From Didymella arachidicola (lineage: Eukaryota > Ascomycota > Dothideomycetes > Pleosporales > Didymellaceae), in the NCBI GenBank assembly GCA_016630955.3, contig CM049988.1, positions 186,001 through 250,000 of the forward strand: a stretch of DNA of 64,000 nucleotides. Reading direction: 5' to 3'. The notes beneath the pieces are model-generated. The model made no database searches. It was not told the DNA's origin and saw only the letters and a list, made by a program, of their open reading frames with translations. Shown here one piece after another: positions 49,694-61,855 of this stretch (within the stretch, counting starts at the first letter, position 1; every line of letters begins with the position of its first letter). The position numbers were made by a program, and so were the translations under genes.

Positions 49694-50222
49694 ATTAACT
49701 CTAATTTAAGACAAGTATAAGAGGTAGTAGAGTAGCTTACTAAATTTAGTATATACTACGCTAGAGCACTATATAATAAGGGGACTAAAGGTAGCATACT
49801 AGCTTATATTAATAAGAAAGGAATAGAATAATCTTTAAGAGGCTCTAGCAGCTATAACAGAGCGCAAATTATATAAAAGGAAGCGAATTTAGACAGGAAG
49901 GAGTATAATAGTTAAAGAGGCATAGTAATTAACTACTCTAAAGGAGTTTAGCGTGCGTGGTGATAGTAAGAAGCTAAAGAAGAGGATACGCGCTAAAGGA
50001 GGTAAACTATCCTAACAACGCTGTAGACAGTGCGGAGAGGGTAGGCACACTGCGCGAACGTGCAAGAATGCTGTAGAAGAGGTCTCTAAGTAATTTTGCA
50101 GGTTGTTTTACCTTATGCAGCGCTAATTTGTGGTGTTTTAGGCTATAATAGGGTTGATTTTGGTGTAGTCTTAACAAAAGTAGCCCACTAGACAGGGTGG
50201 CCCACTTACCCGTGATGTACGT
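49694..50222 (+). pseudogene. Lightly RIPped Fot C-terminus and 3' end
   Basis: Holds the transposase C-terminal region and zinc-knuckle area with many stops. It ends with the subterminal repeats GTAGCCCACTAGACAGG and GTGGCCCACTTACCCG and then TGATGTACGTTA. It is the least damaged version of the relics at 23863-24244 and 33635-33830. It marks the edge of the transposon block, 130 bp from the gtb3-like stop codon. Confidence 0.65.
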
Positions 50223-50352
50223 TACTAATCTATATTATCTAGAGATAAATTTTCTTTTAGTTGGCCTTATAGCCCTTATTTACCTTAGGCTGCAACGCAA
50301 AGAAGCTAAGATAGACAAGGGGACAAGCACGTACTACGTAAGCTGCAGTGTG

Positions 50353-53300
50353 CTATGTTATGTTTCCATCACCGCCCTGTTCCTCATCACGTCTATGCCG
50401 ACTCTGTTCCTTGGGTTTCCGCTTATCTTCAAACCGCTGCCATGGCACCTCACCCTGATTAGTCTCTTCCGTCACTCGGTCATACTTAAACACCCTGCGC
50501 TGCCCAAATATTTCACTCGCTGGGGGATGAGAAGCCGATGCTGCAGCAGCCCGCCTTATCTCCGCTCTGCGGCGCTGAATCCAATACATCTGCTCGTGCT
50601 CGCGCAGGTAGCGGTGCCCGTGGAAGCTGCGGAGCACGACATCTCTCAGCCTTAGGCCCAGCTTCCTCCTGTCCTCGTGCACCTCGTACATGCGCTTCGT
50701 AATCACCGCGACATCTTGCGCAGTAAACGAGTACGGCAGCGCTGCAGGTTCGCCGCTACGCGTGTACTCTGCCCACGGGCCCATCATGGCGAGGATACTA
50801 AGCTGCGCGCGCGCAAGCGACTCGGGATCGTTGGGCGGTACGACCTCGCCGTAGCGCTTCTGCATGTCGTCTGGGTCGGTGAGGACCAGGGCGGTTGCGC
50901 CAACTTCAGTGGCCACGATGGGTACGCCTGATAGCGCGGCTTCGCCAATGGCGAGAGGCAGGCCCTCAGAAAGTGACGAATTAAGGAACAGCCATGCGTC
51001 CTTGAGCACTTCCTTGGGGCTGCCGAAGCCGGCGAGCGTCACGTTGCTGCCCAGGCCACGGAGCGTAATGAGTTGCACTGTCTCAAGCACGTAGCTGGGC
51101 TGCCGGTCCTGGGCGCCATAGACGACAAGACGGTAGTCCTTGAAGCCGTACTTGTTGACGATGATATCTGCGGCGAGTACGGCCGTTTTCACGTCCTTGA
51201 TGAACTGGACATTTGACAACATAATCGCAGTCGGGAGCTTGCTGCGGAGCTCGGTGACCGGCTCGAAGAGGTGCATGTCACTAATGCCATTGACAATAGG
51301 ATCGATCTTGTGTGCGAATACCTTTTTGCTGCCCCGCAATCCCTGATCAGTCCCGAGATCCTGCTCCCACTCCGGATTGAAAACAGAGGTGCACGGCAGG
51401 ATGATGTCGACGTGCGTATATGCCAAATGGCACGAGAGCTTGATTCCTGCAAGGAGCATCAGCTGGACCGGTAAGGGCAGCAAACACTGTGCAGGGCTTA
51501 TGTTGAGGCACGTCTCGCGCCAGAGGATAGCATGGTCCCAGATACCCCAGGTAACCCCTCGCCGATACTTCAGCAGCATACCGTATAAGCTGCCAATACC
51601 GTGGTTCGTGGTCTGGAAGACGGTTGGGCATGGCGACGGCAGATTGACTGAGTAGATGAAGAAGTACGCCATGTATAGGTTGAGTGCTTCCTGGAAATCG
51701 CCCAAGGATGGGTGTACGATGGTCGGGTGTTCGCCAAAGTTCCACACATTGGGGTCATCGTACTCGACAAGCCACGCTCGAGCCCAAGCGCTGCGTACTT
51801 CCTCGCTGTGCCAGGTCTTGTTGAAGTCGCGTGTCTTAAAGTACTTGTTCATTTTAAGGAACACGTTGCTGTAAGCAACTAGATCGTCTTGGTTGTGCCG
51901 CTTGGACCGCGCGCCACGGACAAACTCCTGCACGAGTGGAACAAAGACTAGCTTGATGTCCCCTCTCATTTCTGTTCGCGAGATCTTTTTGTCTACTTAG
52001 GCCTGTAAATGATTGTCGAAGACTCCGTGATGCGCAGTTTTGCCGTCTAGGCCCCAAAGCGGGAGCACCTTCATACTTGTGATGTTTCGTTCGATCTGGT
52101 ACCGTGGGATGCCGTAATCGTTCCCTGACTCTGCTAAGCAATAACCCCTGATAGTCTTGTGTCCATTCACCAAGTCTCTGCGGCAGTTTGAGACGCCGCC
52201 GGGATTGTCTGGCCAGCAACCGTTGTCGGAGAAGATTACCGATGTGGCTGATTCGGAGTCGCGGTAGGCGTAATCCAGACGTGCCGTTGTCTGATTGGCA
52301 TCTTTGCCCAAGCCCATGAGAAAAAGATCCGCAGGCTTGATGAGAAGTGGACATTTGGAGGAAGATTCGAAAGTAGGCTCGATGGAAGAGACGATCTGTT
52401 CCAAGTCTTGGCTCAGCGTCTCGGCTGCACGTCGCAGGCGACCCGAATCACGAAGGCGCCAATATCCGCGCAGAAGAGGCTCCTTTCGCAATATAAGCTC
52501 ATCAAGAAAACACGCTGTGAGTGCGTCAAGGTAGGGAGCTCTTTGCCAGGATTCCCAGAGCGCGGTCCGGAGAGCAGAGGATGACAGTCCATGATACGAG
52601 ACTACCTCTCCCAGGCGTAAGTAGCGCAAAGGCCAACATGATATCAGCTTATTGACCGCCTTCGCTACGAACCGCTGACGGGAGGGGACCAGCCTTTCTA
52701 GCGATGCTGAGGAATGGTGGATCAGAAGATCTTCATCCTCGAAACAGAATTGCTTGGGCTTTTCAAGCAAACCCAACTTATCCTCCATGATATCTGGCGG
52801 TGGGAAACAAGGCCGGCGCATTCCATCATGCGAGATACTCGCTTCGAGTTCAGCGCCATGCGCATGTTTGTAGATCCATCGGATCTCATACGTTTGTCCA
52901 GAAGGGAACACAGCATGGACAAACTGTACCTTGTTCGATGAGATCCATTGATCTATCCTGTCGGACTGTGCGTTCGGACGGACACACCAGTAAACTGTAA
53001 GTGAAGCAGGGAACGTATCTTCTGCGCTCTTGTACGTTGCACAGACCAGGTCAGAGTCTTCTAGGCCGTGATGTTTGTAGCGAAACTCAAAGTCAATGAC
53101 GGTTCCGTGACGCAATTGTTGCCCACTGACTGGGCGGCCGGATGTGTCGTATCGAGTCTCCAGTCTCCTTCCCGAGTGCATTGTGGTCTTGGATGTTGGC
53201 CATCTGCTTGACCTCGTGTTGTCGTAGTTATAAATCGTTTCTAGATTCCACTGAAATTCCTGGCGACGATACAAACGATCTTCGGCGTCGTAGAACGTAG

Positions 53301-56300
53301 CTGCTACCGGGCGTTTATCTCTAGGAATCTCATGGAGCAGACCGTGGTAAACCAACACGCCCAACAAGTTACTATGGCTTCTCGCAATAAAACCAGTCAA
53401 TGTAGCTCTGGGACTGTCTACCATGATCAGATTACGACGGAGGGTTCTGCGTGCCCCGTGGTTTGCCAGGTGGAGAAGCGAAGCTGCGGGTTCCTTGCCG
53501 GCTATCAGAAAAGCATAAGTATGAAAATTCCTGGACCACGAACACAACTTCCATAACTTGAGTAGAAACCAAAGGACGAACTTATTGACCCTACCACCAT
53601 TCAAGACATACCAAAGCTCCCTTGGAGCATCCTGAGCAGCTCCGGAAATGATTGAGATCTATTTGACTACATCGTCAATGCTTTGCATTATCGTCTTTGT
53701 AAGAGAACGTCTCCGTGGAGCGGCTTCCCGGGCACAGTCTGAAGTGAGATTCGTAGTACGATGTATGCGCTGGCTGCAATTAGTGGCAGAGTCCTGGCAG
53801 AATGCCCTGCCGTTTGCTGATAACCATACGTGAACCGTGGGTGTTATCATGGCAGTCTTGCCGCATATGCGGTGGAAGAGGAAATATCGAACGTCTTCAT
53901 GCAGCCCGTGCCAAGCCGTATCAATGTTTACCCCAAAACACGCATCCTCAAGGAACCGGCGATGGTAATTGTGAAGGTGTGCACATGGTGCTGCATGCTC
54001 GATAGCACTTGACGGCGACTTGCAGGCTTGAAGCGTAATCACATCGAGACTAGATGATCTGCTGTTTCTCATCCCGAGTGCATTGGAAGTGTTTATCTCG
54101 TGAGAAAGACTGGAGATGCTTCTAGTCAGCAAGCCAGTTCCGATCGCTGCGCTGACTGCCGCAGCATTTTGGCCAATGACACAGTCGTAACGGAAAGCGG
54201 CTGTAGACGGTATGGCTCGAAGTATACATCCGACGGTAAAACCTAGACTACAACATATTAGAACTGTTATTACGTGGAGCCGATGGCTTCTTGTGAAGCA
54301 TCGGTGGAACTTGTCCATCAGTCAGCCAACGCCATCAAGAATTACAGTGATGATGCAAGGCGGCATAATACATACCTGGCATAGGAGAACAGCCGTGTAA
54401 CTTGATATATATGAGAAGAAGAGGATGATTGTCTCATACTCAGTCACGAGTAGGCAGTGAAATATCGTGCACAGTCCAAATACCATCAGCAACAAGCTCA
54501 TAAGTTGCGTGAGTGCATCTCTATAACGTTGGTTATGCTGCCTGTAGAGTTTCAGTATCACTACTCAGCCACGGTGGTAGTAAGACTGACTTTTCGCTGT
54601 CCTTGACCGCCTGACTGAGCTCGTTCAGGTCCTTGAGTCTTTGCTTGGATGAGGTTAAGGCGAAACCCCAATGTTTCTGCAGAACTACATCCACTGCCAC
54701 AGCTCCGCAGAGAAAATGCAGTAAGGCAAACCCAATAGCGTATCTCGCCGAGTCTGATGTAGATCCATCTACTGCCGGTTGGCGAGCTGACATGGCTGTG
54801 GCGATGACTCGATCCAGTAGCGCAAGGAGGAAAAGGCCAACGTTTTGACCAAGCTATGCAAATTAACGCTCGGTAACGCCATGGATACATCGATGATTTA
54901 CTCACATCGTAGCGCGAATATTGGTAATGTATGAAAGCGCTGTGCTCTTTGAGCCCACGCATCAACTGTCGCTTGTTGTTCAGAGCAAGCTCACACTGGA
55001 CAAACCAGGTTGAATTGAACAGCTCTGGAACATCTAAGCCACCGGAGTGGGTGGTAATCAGAAATTCTATCAAGTGTAGATTACGTGCGATGGGTTCGGC
55101 AAACTCGTCGGTATAACGATTGCGATTCCATAGTTTCCAGGACCGCTCCTGTTCCTTGATTCTGAAAATATCGGCCTCCAGGGCACTACAAGCGGCCGTT
55201 ACCAACATGGCTGCGTCCGTTTTAGATTCCTCGGGGAATCGTTTCTGGAACCATCGGATCATGTCCTTTTCCGTGACTATTGGTATTCTCAAGTGCCAAT
55301 CTGTCCACTTATGGCATAGACGACGGAACGCTATAATAATAGCGAAGGTAAAGGTATAAATGACCAAAAGGTAGATTGGAAGGTCGTAGTAAGGCACGAA
55401 TATAGTCAAGATAGGTGAGATGAAAAGCATCGGCACAAATTTCCACATTTCGACGCGTCCAGAAGACAAACAAGAGTCATGCCGGTGCATTGTCGCAAAG
55501 ATGCCTGATTATAACATTGTCAACAAATTATTAGATTTCTAGCAGCGAAGGTGCAATGCGCTGCTGAGGTGTGTGATGGTGGGGAAGGAACGCTTACCCA
55601 AGACTGTCAAGAAGATTGAGAGCGGAAACAAATACAGAACGAACAGTACTCCTTGGAACCAGGAGTTTCTGATACTGAAAATAATGAGGCCGCAGAGTGC
55701 AATAACACTTGTCAGCATCATGCTCGCAGAAAAGCGCTGAACCATGAAATGCGCCAAGTTATCGAAGGCAGCCTACAACAAGTGAGTTCAACAGTGAACT
55801 TCTGCTGCCTATCTAGAGCACTTACATTGAACGTATAGAAGCCTCCCGTACTACCAACTAATCCTGTCACGCCCCCCGTCATGATGAGAGCGGTCATGAT
55901 GGCGTAATCTGCCATTAGCTTGACCTCATCTTTCATGAAGGCTGTCAAATAGAGCCCGCGACCGAGGAAGGTGAGAAGTATAACATCGATTATAGCGGGG
56001 AGGCAGAATATGGACAGAGCCCCAGCAGCGGTCGCACTTCGCCGAGGCAGGGAGATTCGCTTTCGCTTACTTGTTTTCTGGCCGTCAACCTCGCCGGAAA
56101 CCCCCATGAGTCGAACTTTTGGTAATTCCGCCCGCCGCTCATCCGGAACTTGAGGAAGAGAGTAGGCAGTGAGCATCTCTTTGCCATTCCAAGCGTTTTC
56201 TGGAGGTGGGTTGTGACCGAGAAACAGCTGGTACTTATTGTATGTAATCTCTCCTAGTGTACGAGGAGACACTCCAAAATACATCTCGCACTGTGACCCG

Positions 56301-58705
56301 AGGACCCAAAGCTCGGCGAAGACACCGGCTTGATCTGGCTGTAACAGAAAGAGGGGACATCGGTCAGTTGTCTCAAGGTACAGCTCTTCGAACGCGAGTC
56401 TTCGCAACGCGCAAAAGAAGATCAACCTATAAAGATCGGCGGACGGTAGTATAGCATGCTCCGTTCCAGCATGGCCGTATGACGCGAGTAAAGGGTCGGT
56501 CAACATGCCTAAAGTTGCTCTGTCGCATGTTCGCAACGCCATCTCCAGTCTCTGCTGTAGTAGTCCATGCAAGCTTACGAGATTCTCCAGAGTTGGAAGC
56601 ATCGCAGCTCCCAGACGTTGAAAGTAATTAAGTCTCTGTTCCAACAGTGATTTAACGGTGACTGAGCCATCGAGACACGACCTAGAGTGAAGGGTGTTCT
56701 ATGTACGAACCGTGGTGTCCTGGATTAGGTAATACTCAGCCACCTCCAGAATCGAATGGTTGAACGGGTGCCCATGCTTGGAGACCCTGATCTGCTCAAC
56801 CAGGTACAGGAGTTCTGACTCGGAACACTCTTCCAGCTCTTTGACGATACTTTGTGGGAGCTGGTCCTCTCTCTTGCTTTTCGACGTACGGCTGAGTAAG
56901 AGTTCCTCTTCGTACCTCCGGATACGCCGCACGCCGTTATGGGCTAGAAAAGTATGCCAAACGGTTGCTACGTCATTTGGGACCTTGAGCGAGATATGAA
57001 TGTCGATCACAGACCCAAATTCGTCCTGCGTGGTGTCTGACACCGCCCACAGGTGTCCACCCTCGTCGGGGAGTGTAAAACCGCTGTCTAGGCCCGCAAA
57101 GATCCGGATTCTATGATCCGCCAAACCGTCGAGTAGAGATTGCAAAAGGCTGGGGTATGAAGAACGGCCAGACAGTACCGCCAAAGAGTCACAAACGCGC
57201 AGGTTTTCTGCCGCGCCATATATCCGGAGCAGCTGGTTGTGCTTTAAGCTTTTTTGCATAGCGACAATTGCGTCGTATTGGTTGTGCGTTATTTCATCGC
57301 GCAGGCCGAAGCAACCTGTGGGACAGAGCTCGATCCCGCAGCTGGCGAAGTGCCATATGTCTATTCGAGACAGCGCGTCTGGGACGGGAGATGGCAAATG
57401 CTCCGAGTATGAAGCTGCTTCCGATATATCCGGCTCAAGATTCACAGGTCGTAACGATAGCATGTGATCAGCGTCAGTTATTGCATCCAGTACGCGTGAG
57501 AGGTCCATCTGAAACGTTCTGCAACTCGGCTGCTCAGCGAAGGCGAAGTTGGTGTGGCTCGACCAAGTCTTTTGCAACCAAACAATGTCGGACTTCTTCA
57601 GCCAGTCAAAACCGCTCAGAGGCATGTCTTTTACAGGTGTCCCGTTATCACTCGAGTCCTCCAGAGGCCTAGCCAACACAACAGCTCCAAAAAAATCCGC
57701 CAGCTTATACGCACGCCTCAAAACAGCGGCAGAAGGGTTGACACTCCACGACTCAATGAACCCAAGGAAGAAACCCGGTCTGTCTTCTCGTTGATGCTTG
57801 CAGTGAGCGGCGCACTCCCTGACGCGGGATGCTCGGAAAAAGTCTCTCCTTTCGCCGCTAGGAAGCACGCATGCATTTTCGAGCAAGATCCCGTCCACGA
57901 GGTTAAAATCGACTGTGTCCCACACGGGCGACTCAGGATCTGCGCGTAAAAACAGAAGACCGTCATGTTGGCGCAGTTGTAGCAGAAGCTCATCAACGGT
58001 GGCGGAGTCGTCATGTTGACCGTGGCGAATAATGAAGCCATCATATCCCACAATAGAGCGCCACGAATTCAATAACAAAGCGACCGCCCGGAAGCCGCCT
58101 TGTTGCCGGGATTCGTTTCCGAGACAGCTTATGTCAAGCGATCCAAGAACAGGGATCTGAGAATCGCTTCCAGACAGTGTCGTAGGCGAAGAGGTTGTGA
58201 AACCCGGTTTGTCTTGACTCTTGTCTCTTGCATTGAGCACGTACGCGTGGAAGTCCTTGTTGCAATTGGACCTTACGTGGATTCCACATTCAAGGGAATC
58301 GCAACACCCTGATGTGGTGATACAGAATGATCGGACGTTGGATAGAACGAACAAGGGGTCCTTGTGGTTTTCTGCATCATTCTTCCGTGTCAGAGTTGTT
58401 TCCGGGTGTCGTTTTGCTTTTCCCCGTCTGTAATAGCAAGCGCAAAGCGCTTTTCGTGCGATTTGGGACCACCGCAAAGGTACACAGATGGTTATTTTTG
58501 CCGATCCATGCGTCCAAGGATGCACTAAGATGATCTGCAACAGGCCTCCTGCAAGGACGGCAACAACCCCAAGAGTCAGGACGAGTACATGCCACCATCC
58601 CTGTGTCAGTGTGTGAACAGATATTGAGGGTCTCTGGAAATAAATAAATGGGGACCCGGGGTCAACGTTGGGGCTCGAAAAGGAGGATTGAAAAAAAGAG
58701 GCCAT
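50353..58705 (-). CDS. gtb3: Multi-membrane GT4 glycosyltransferase, GAG synthase (gtb3-like), two in-frame stops
   Basis: My model has exons 58705-56736, 56681-55826, 55772-55598, 55504-54906, 54853-54573, 54520-54376 and 54309-50353. All GT-AG introns (52-93 nt) keep the frame, giving 2,660 codons. An N-terminal membrane helix (about 38-62) and a large soluble domain are followed by ten or more membrane segments (about residues 875-1380). The C-terminus is a PelF-like GT4 domain with the E-x7-E motif EGLPLAIGE near residue 2457. In Aspergillus fumigatus the corresponding protein is thought to polymerise and export galactosaminogalactan. The last exon has in-frame TAG (53661-53659) and TAA (51999-51997). 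Both could be CAR>TAR mutations; 39-nt introns are the alternative. Confidence 0.78.
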
Positions 58706-59797
58706 GATCGAGAATGAGGGTGTGGAGGCAAGCCTCTAGACTATCAGTCGGTTGCAGGCAGAGAAGAGAAGAGACCTCAAGATATGGCATGCATCGTGGA
58801 CGGTGATGTATATGCAGGCAAAGAGGTCGAGCAGCTCAACAGATTGAAATGATCGCAGCTGAGCATAGCCGTAGACAAGTACCTGCGCAAGGTGGTCGCA
58901 TCGAGGTAATCGTTGGCATGTGCCTGTGTGACCTAGCAACCAATCAGCGGTTAGTGGCCCAACCTTGGACCTTTCCAGGTTGCCGGTGCGAAGAAACAAC
59001 ATCAACCGTAACAGCATGCCTTCAGCACGGCAAGAACCTCCACAAGCGCGAATGGATGATACATCAGCGTACCATCTAGCTCCCCACAGCTAGGTGAACA
59101 TCTCGCTTGCAGGCTGATTAGCAGCCTCGCGTCATAAGAGATTTCAAGCGCGTCTAGCAGAGATTGCTAGCAGCCGTTGCTCGTTTCGTATGTGCCTAAT
59201 GCGCTAGGTGATGCTAGATTGCAGAGAAACTCTGGATGCGACTCGCAGTGTTGGCAACAAACAAACGATCTTCAAAATTGTTACTTAATTAAGCGTCAAA
59301 AGACCGCAATGAGGTCCGTGACAGGCCTGTCTTAGTAATCAAACTGCCGATCGTTTTGTTTGTTGGCAACACTGGATGCGAGTGCGGCTGAGCGGGAGGC
59401 CGGGCCCAAAGCAGGCTTCCCCACGCGACACTCGCTTACCGCAGCGGCAATCTCCGACTGGGCTCCAGGCTTTACAATGTGTAAGAGATATGGGATGTCA
59501 GAGCGATCGATTGAAGCTCCGCGGAATCTGGGCATGTACCCAATAAGCTAGCAGACTAGGACTGGTGCCTGCTCCTCACTGGTCAGGCAGTAGTTACGCT
59601 CCAAATAGTCCCTCTTCTTCAATGTACCCCAGACACGGGACTGGGTGATGATCAATACAGCCCCTATATTGCTAACCTGCACCCTCAGACGAACCAAAAA
59701 ACAAAAAGCCACGAAACACCCTTAGTCCTCGCTCGCAATAGACTGGTCTCGTGACCGCCCTGCGGCGGGCTTGTACCGCCCCAATTTATTTAGCACC
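58706..59797. other. Intergenic region between gtb3-like and uge3-like genes
   Basis: Holds the gtb3-like promoter (right-to-left), the uge3-like 3' region and a small MITE at 59246-59374. I see no gene here; the short frames are not supported by codon pattern or motifs. Confidence 0.5.
59246..59374. mobile_element. hAT-like MITE, 129 bp
   Basis: Terminal inverted repeats of about 25 bp starting CAGTGTTGGCAACAAAC and, inverted, CAGTGTTGCCAACAAAC. GATGCGA occurs on both sides (59235-59241 and 59375-59381), but with four extra bases on the left, so the target duplication is imperfect. Confidence 0.6.
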
Positions 59798-61057
59798 TCA
59801 GGTCTTCAGACAGCGCCAAGAATCCTCCGCGCACTCAAGAAGCGATTTCTCCGTCTGCCACTTTAGCTCTTTCGTAGCCCTAGTCGTAGCAGCCACGCAG
59901 TAGCCGACATCCCCTGGTCGCCGCCCTACGTACTCAACCGGTATGGAGCGACCAGACGCTCGCTGCATGTTGCTAATCACCTCTGCCACCGTCGATCCCT
60001 TGCCAGTGCCTAGATTGTACGCTCGAAAGGCATACTGCCTGTTCCCAGCAGCGGCCAATGCAGCGACATGGCCTCGGGCCAGACCGACGACATGGATGAA
60101 ATCTCGCACCGCAGTACCATCGTGGCTGCCCTCCCAATCTGAGCCAAACACCTGTAGTACAGCCCTTGAACCATTGAGGACTTCATAGATGACTGGAAAC
60201 AGGTTGGTTGGTTTATGCCGAGAATTTTCTCCAAGGAGTCCTGTTGACTCTGAGCCCACGGGATTGAAGTATCGCAACGCAGTAATTCGCCAGGATGGAT
60301 TCGCGTAGGCCAGATCCGCAAGGATTGCTTCGGAAAAGAATTTTGTACGTCCATAGGGTGAAGTCAGGCCTTTGACACCGGAGATGAGCCGCGTCTCGTA
60401 TCCCGTTTCGTCGACTTGCACTTCGTCATGGTGCACAAGATGCTCTTCACGTAGTTGCTCGCCTTTGTCAGCCTCAGAGCCATATACGGTTGCGGACGAT
60501 GAGAAGACAAAATTGTAAATTCCAAAATCGTCGAGCAAAAGGAGGAGATTGACGAGGCCACACACATTGTTCTGGTAGTAGTCCAAGGGGTTGTAAATGG
60601 ATTCCTCGACGGATTTGTGTGCCGCAAAATGTATCACACTCGTGATATGCGATAGGCGAGTGCTGGTAGGGTCATGGAATGCATATCTGCCGAGGATCGT
60701 GCGCATGTGCGAACTGCGATAGTCAAGTTTGTGAAACTTGAGAGAGGGCATTTTCGTGCAAGTCGTAGAGTGGTGCTCGAAAGCAAGCTTCCGAAGCTTC
60801 AGCAACACAGATTCGTAAGAATTGCTGAGGTTGTCAACGATGATCACGTTGTAATTGGCCTTGAGGAGTTCGAGAGCAGTGTGCGAGCCGATGTATCCAA
60901 GACCACCAACAACCAAAATATAATCCAGGGAGACATCGTCACTGTCTTTTAGAAGTCTCAGCTGATCGGCTTCGATCTCTTCAAGACTTGATTGGCTTGT
61001 CGGAGAGTCGAGTGTAAGGGATTGCAACGAAGAACTTAAACTCATTTTTCGATACAT
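59798..61057 (-). CDS. uge3: UDP-glucose 4-epimerase (uge3-like)
   Basis: 419 residues from the ATG at 61057; another Met follows four codons later and could be the true start. Extended SDR fold: NAD-binding GGLGYIG at residues 51-57, the SSSATVYG strand with the catalytic Ser region at 186-188, and catalytic Tyr235/Lys239 in YGRTK. The family converts UDP-Glc to UDP-Gal, and the GAG-cluster enzyme also converts UDP-GlcNAc to UDP-GalNAc, supplying both sugars of the polymer. An N-terminal extension of about 45 residues precedes the Rossmann fold. It lies between the gtb3-like and agd3-like genes, as expected for the GAG cluster. A housekeeping GAL10-type epimerase is the alternative. Confidence 0.9.
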   Translation of the reverse strand: MYRKMSLSSSLQSLTLDSPTSQSSLEEIEADQLRLLKDSDDVSLDYILVVGGLGYIGSHTALELLKANYNVIIVDNLSNSYESVLLKLRKLAFEHHSTTCTKMPSLKFHKLDYRSSHMRTILGRYAFHDPTSTRLSHITSVIHFAAHKSVEESIYNPLDYYQNNVCGLVNLLLLLDDFGIYNFVFSSSATVYGSEADKGEQLREEHLVHHDEVQVDETGYETRLISGVKGLTSPYGRTKFFSEAILADLAYANPSWRITALRYFNPVGSESTGLLGENSRHKPTNLFPVIYEVLNGSRAVLQVFGSDWEGSHDGTAVRDFIHVVGLARGHVAALAAAGNRQYAFRAYNLGTGKGSTVAEVISNMQRASGRSIPVEYVGRRPGDVGYCVAATTRATKELKWQTEKSLLECAEDSWRCLKT

Positions 61058-61134
61058 GTTTCGACTTATGATCGGTAATATCACTTATTCTGGGGTGAAA
61101 GGATACAGGAGCTGTAACTGAGGATCCCCTGCCT

Positions 61135-61141
61135 TTTTATA
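61135..61141 (-). promoter_or_regulatory. Possible TATA box of the uge3-like gene
   Basis: TATAAAA on the minus strand, about 78 bp upstream of the ATG at 61057. Suggestive by position only. Confidence 0.4.
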
Positions 61142-61855
61142 GGCGGCTTCAAGAAGCCCTCTGAATTGAGGACTGGCGTAGGAAACAGGATTGTATTTGG
61201 AACAAGAGACAACATGGTGTACGTTATTTCGCGAGTCACAACGAAGCAGCCATGTGTTGCGATGGAGGCTGGGTGCGACCGCTACTCGCAAGCAATACTA
61301 GTGAACGTCAGGTTATTTCACGGAACCCCTTGCTGGAGTAGTTGGCTGGTTTCATTCCGATCTGCTGTGGCTGGACCAAGTGATGGCTCTCAACGAGCCA
61401 TCAGCTCCACGCGCAGCCGCAGAAGGCTAGGCACAGGGTAATCGGCGATATGAATTCAAAGCTGAGTCCTTCCAGCTTCGAAGACGTCCCATGGAGTCAA
61501 CGGTCGACCGGGAGCCGTTCAGACCACCATATTCGCTTCGTGGGAAGCGAGGCTGGCACTTGTCTCGCTACCACTGAACCGGTTTGTGAGCATTCTAGAG
61601 CATCAAAATCTTACCGTCTGGGTCGCTTACATGTATTGGAAAAGTGTGGTGCTCTGTAGGCACTATTGGCGCTATCTGTGTGGCTGTACGCTTGGATAGC
61701 TATTTCAGACCGCTCAGCTTCTCGTCATTTCACAGGGTGGCAAGCCGAATGGGCAGAAATCACAGAGTTCAGTCACACTGTTTAAACACTTCGACCCTCA
61801 GTCACTTGTCGTTTCTGTTACGGTCTCTCCACCATTAACAAACACCTTGGTCACG
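61142..61855. other. Divergent intergenic region, uge3-like / small secreted protein
   Basis: Shared upstream region of two divergent genes. Several short frames run through it, but none has recognisable features. No repeats seen. Confidence 0.45.

Noticed and set aside
51957..52010. A 52-nt intron to remove the TAA in the gtb3-like gene
   Set aside because: GTCTTC...AACAG would put the following exon out of frame. Only a 39-nt intron with a poor donor keeps the frame, shorter than any other intron here.
60674..60952. Plus-strand frame within the uge3-like gene
   Set aside because: Shadow of the epimerase coding sequence on the other strand.
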